Shown here: piece by piece, positions 63,757 through 64,000 of the stretch | How positions within the stretch are numbered: position 1 is the stretch's first letter | Layout: every line of letters starts with the position of its first letter | From: Pseudomonas sp. PDM04 | GTDB taxonomy: Bacteria; Pseudomonadota; Gammaproteobacteria; Pseudomonadales; Pseudomonadaceae | Assembly (NCBI RefSeq): GCF_014851765.1 | Contig: NZ_JACVAI010000004.1 | Span: forward strand, 1 to 64,000 | Length of the DNA: 64,000 nucleotides | Direction: 5' to 3' | Position numbers and translations under genes: made by a program | Notes under the pieces: generated by a model | Seen by the model: the letters and a program-made list of their open reading frames with translations, nothing else | The model's database searches: none | Told to the model about the DNA's origin: nothing

Positions 63757-64000
63757 ATGCGCGTAGCCCTTTACCAATGTCCACCGCTGCCCCTGGACGT
63801 CGCCGGCAATCTGCAACGCCTGCATCAACTGGCACAGGAGGCCAAGGGTGCCGACTTGCTGGTGCTGCCGGAGATGTTCCTGACCGGCTACAACATCGGC
63901 GTCGACGCCGTCAGCGTGCTGGCAGAGGTGTACAACGGTGAATCGGCCCAACAGATCGCCCGCATCGCCAAATCGGCCGGCTTAGCCATTTTGTACGGGT
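63757..64000 (+). CDS. davA: 5-Aminovaleramide amidohydrolase (5-aminopentanamidase), partial
   Basis: Nitrilase-superfamily enzyme hydrolysing 5-aminovaleramide to 5-aminovalerate. The first 81 residues are in the window; the gene runs off the right edge. LVLPEMFLTGYNIG holds the first catalytic residue (Glu) of the Glu-Lys-Cys triad. GGAGG precedes the ATG, which lies 12 bp after the davB stop. Confidence 0.9.
   Translation, partial: MRVALYQCPPLPLDVAGNLQRLHQLAQEAKGADLLVLPEMFLTGYNIGVDAVSVLAEVYNGESAQQIARIAKSAGLAILYG

Overview
The window is a chromosomal segment of a Pseudomonas of the fluorescens/putida side of the genus. Gene content and order match the Pseudomonas core around the macromolecular-synthesis operon (tsaD, rpsU-dnaG-rpoD, rmcA), the trp-rpe-gph block, vfr-speD-coq7, the amgK-murU/lptD-surA-pdxA-rsmA-apaGH run and the prkA-yeaH-spoVR stress operon. 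The lysine-catabolic davBA genes and REP-type repeats (GTGGGAGCGAGCCTGCTCGC-like) between genes point away from P. aeruginosa and towards P. fluorescens/P. putida relatives. Function calls rest on protein motifs and synteny read by eye; no database search was run.

Layout. 1-230: promoter region of an rRNA operon running off the left edge on the minus strand. 230-13.7 kb: tyrS, mepM-anmK, erpA, argC, hemJ, a nitronate monooxygenase-like enzyme, a DUF805 protein, an SDR, a HIT protein, coq7, speD, osmC, vfr and a lipoate ligase-like gene. 13.8-19.5 kb: the minus-strand block rpe-gph-trpE-trpG-trpD-trpC. 19.5-28.8 kb: an iron-containing alcohol dehydrogenase, a four-gene polyamine-type ABC importer (agtABCD-like) and its two-component system (agtSR-like). 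28.9-32.4 kb: a DUF3530 protein, a DjlA-like J-protein and murU-amgK. 32.5-40.2 kb: lptD-surA-pdxA-rsmA-apaG-apaH-glpE. 40.5-45.3 kb: prkA-yeaH-spoVR. 45.4-49.3 kb: cca, folK-folB, plsY, tsaD. 49.5-57.9 kb: rpsU-dnaG-rpoD and rmcA. 57.93 kb: a CAU-anticodon tRNA that looks like tRNA-Ile2.

58.0-61.3 kb, directly downstream of that tRNA, is the only clearly accessory stretch. It holds a 72-aa protein of unknown family with a strong ribosome binding site, a frameshifted DUF6124-like pseudogene, a cluster of inverted repeats, an orphan glycosyltransferase with an AT-rich 5' half, and an orphan HExxH protein resembling the FtsH (M41) peptidase domain without its AAA module. The core resumes with an Lrp regulator, davB (lysine 2-monooxygenase) and davA, which is cut by the right edge.

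Two metabolic themes link distant genes. (1) Cell-wall recycling: mepM (endopeptidase), anmK (anhydroMurNAc kinase) and amgK-murU (MurNAc kinase and uridylyltransferase) cover most of the MurNAc salvage route to UDP-MurNAc. (2) 5-Aminovalerate/GABA: davBA make 5-aminovalerate from lysine, and the agtABCD/agtSR-like set, by analogy with P. aeruginosa, imports and senses 5-aminovalerate/GABA. I found no CRISPR array, intact insertion sequence, prophage or recognisable defence system. The most novel candidates are the orphan M41-like protease and the small unknown protein in the tRNA-linked island, and several palindromes and leader structures (agtA, erpA, prkA).
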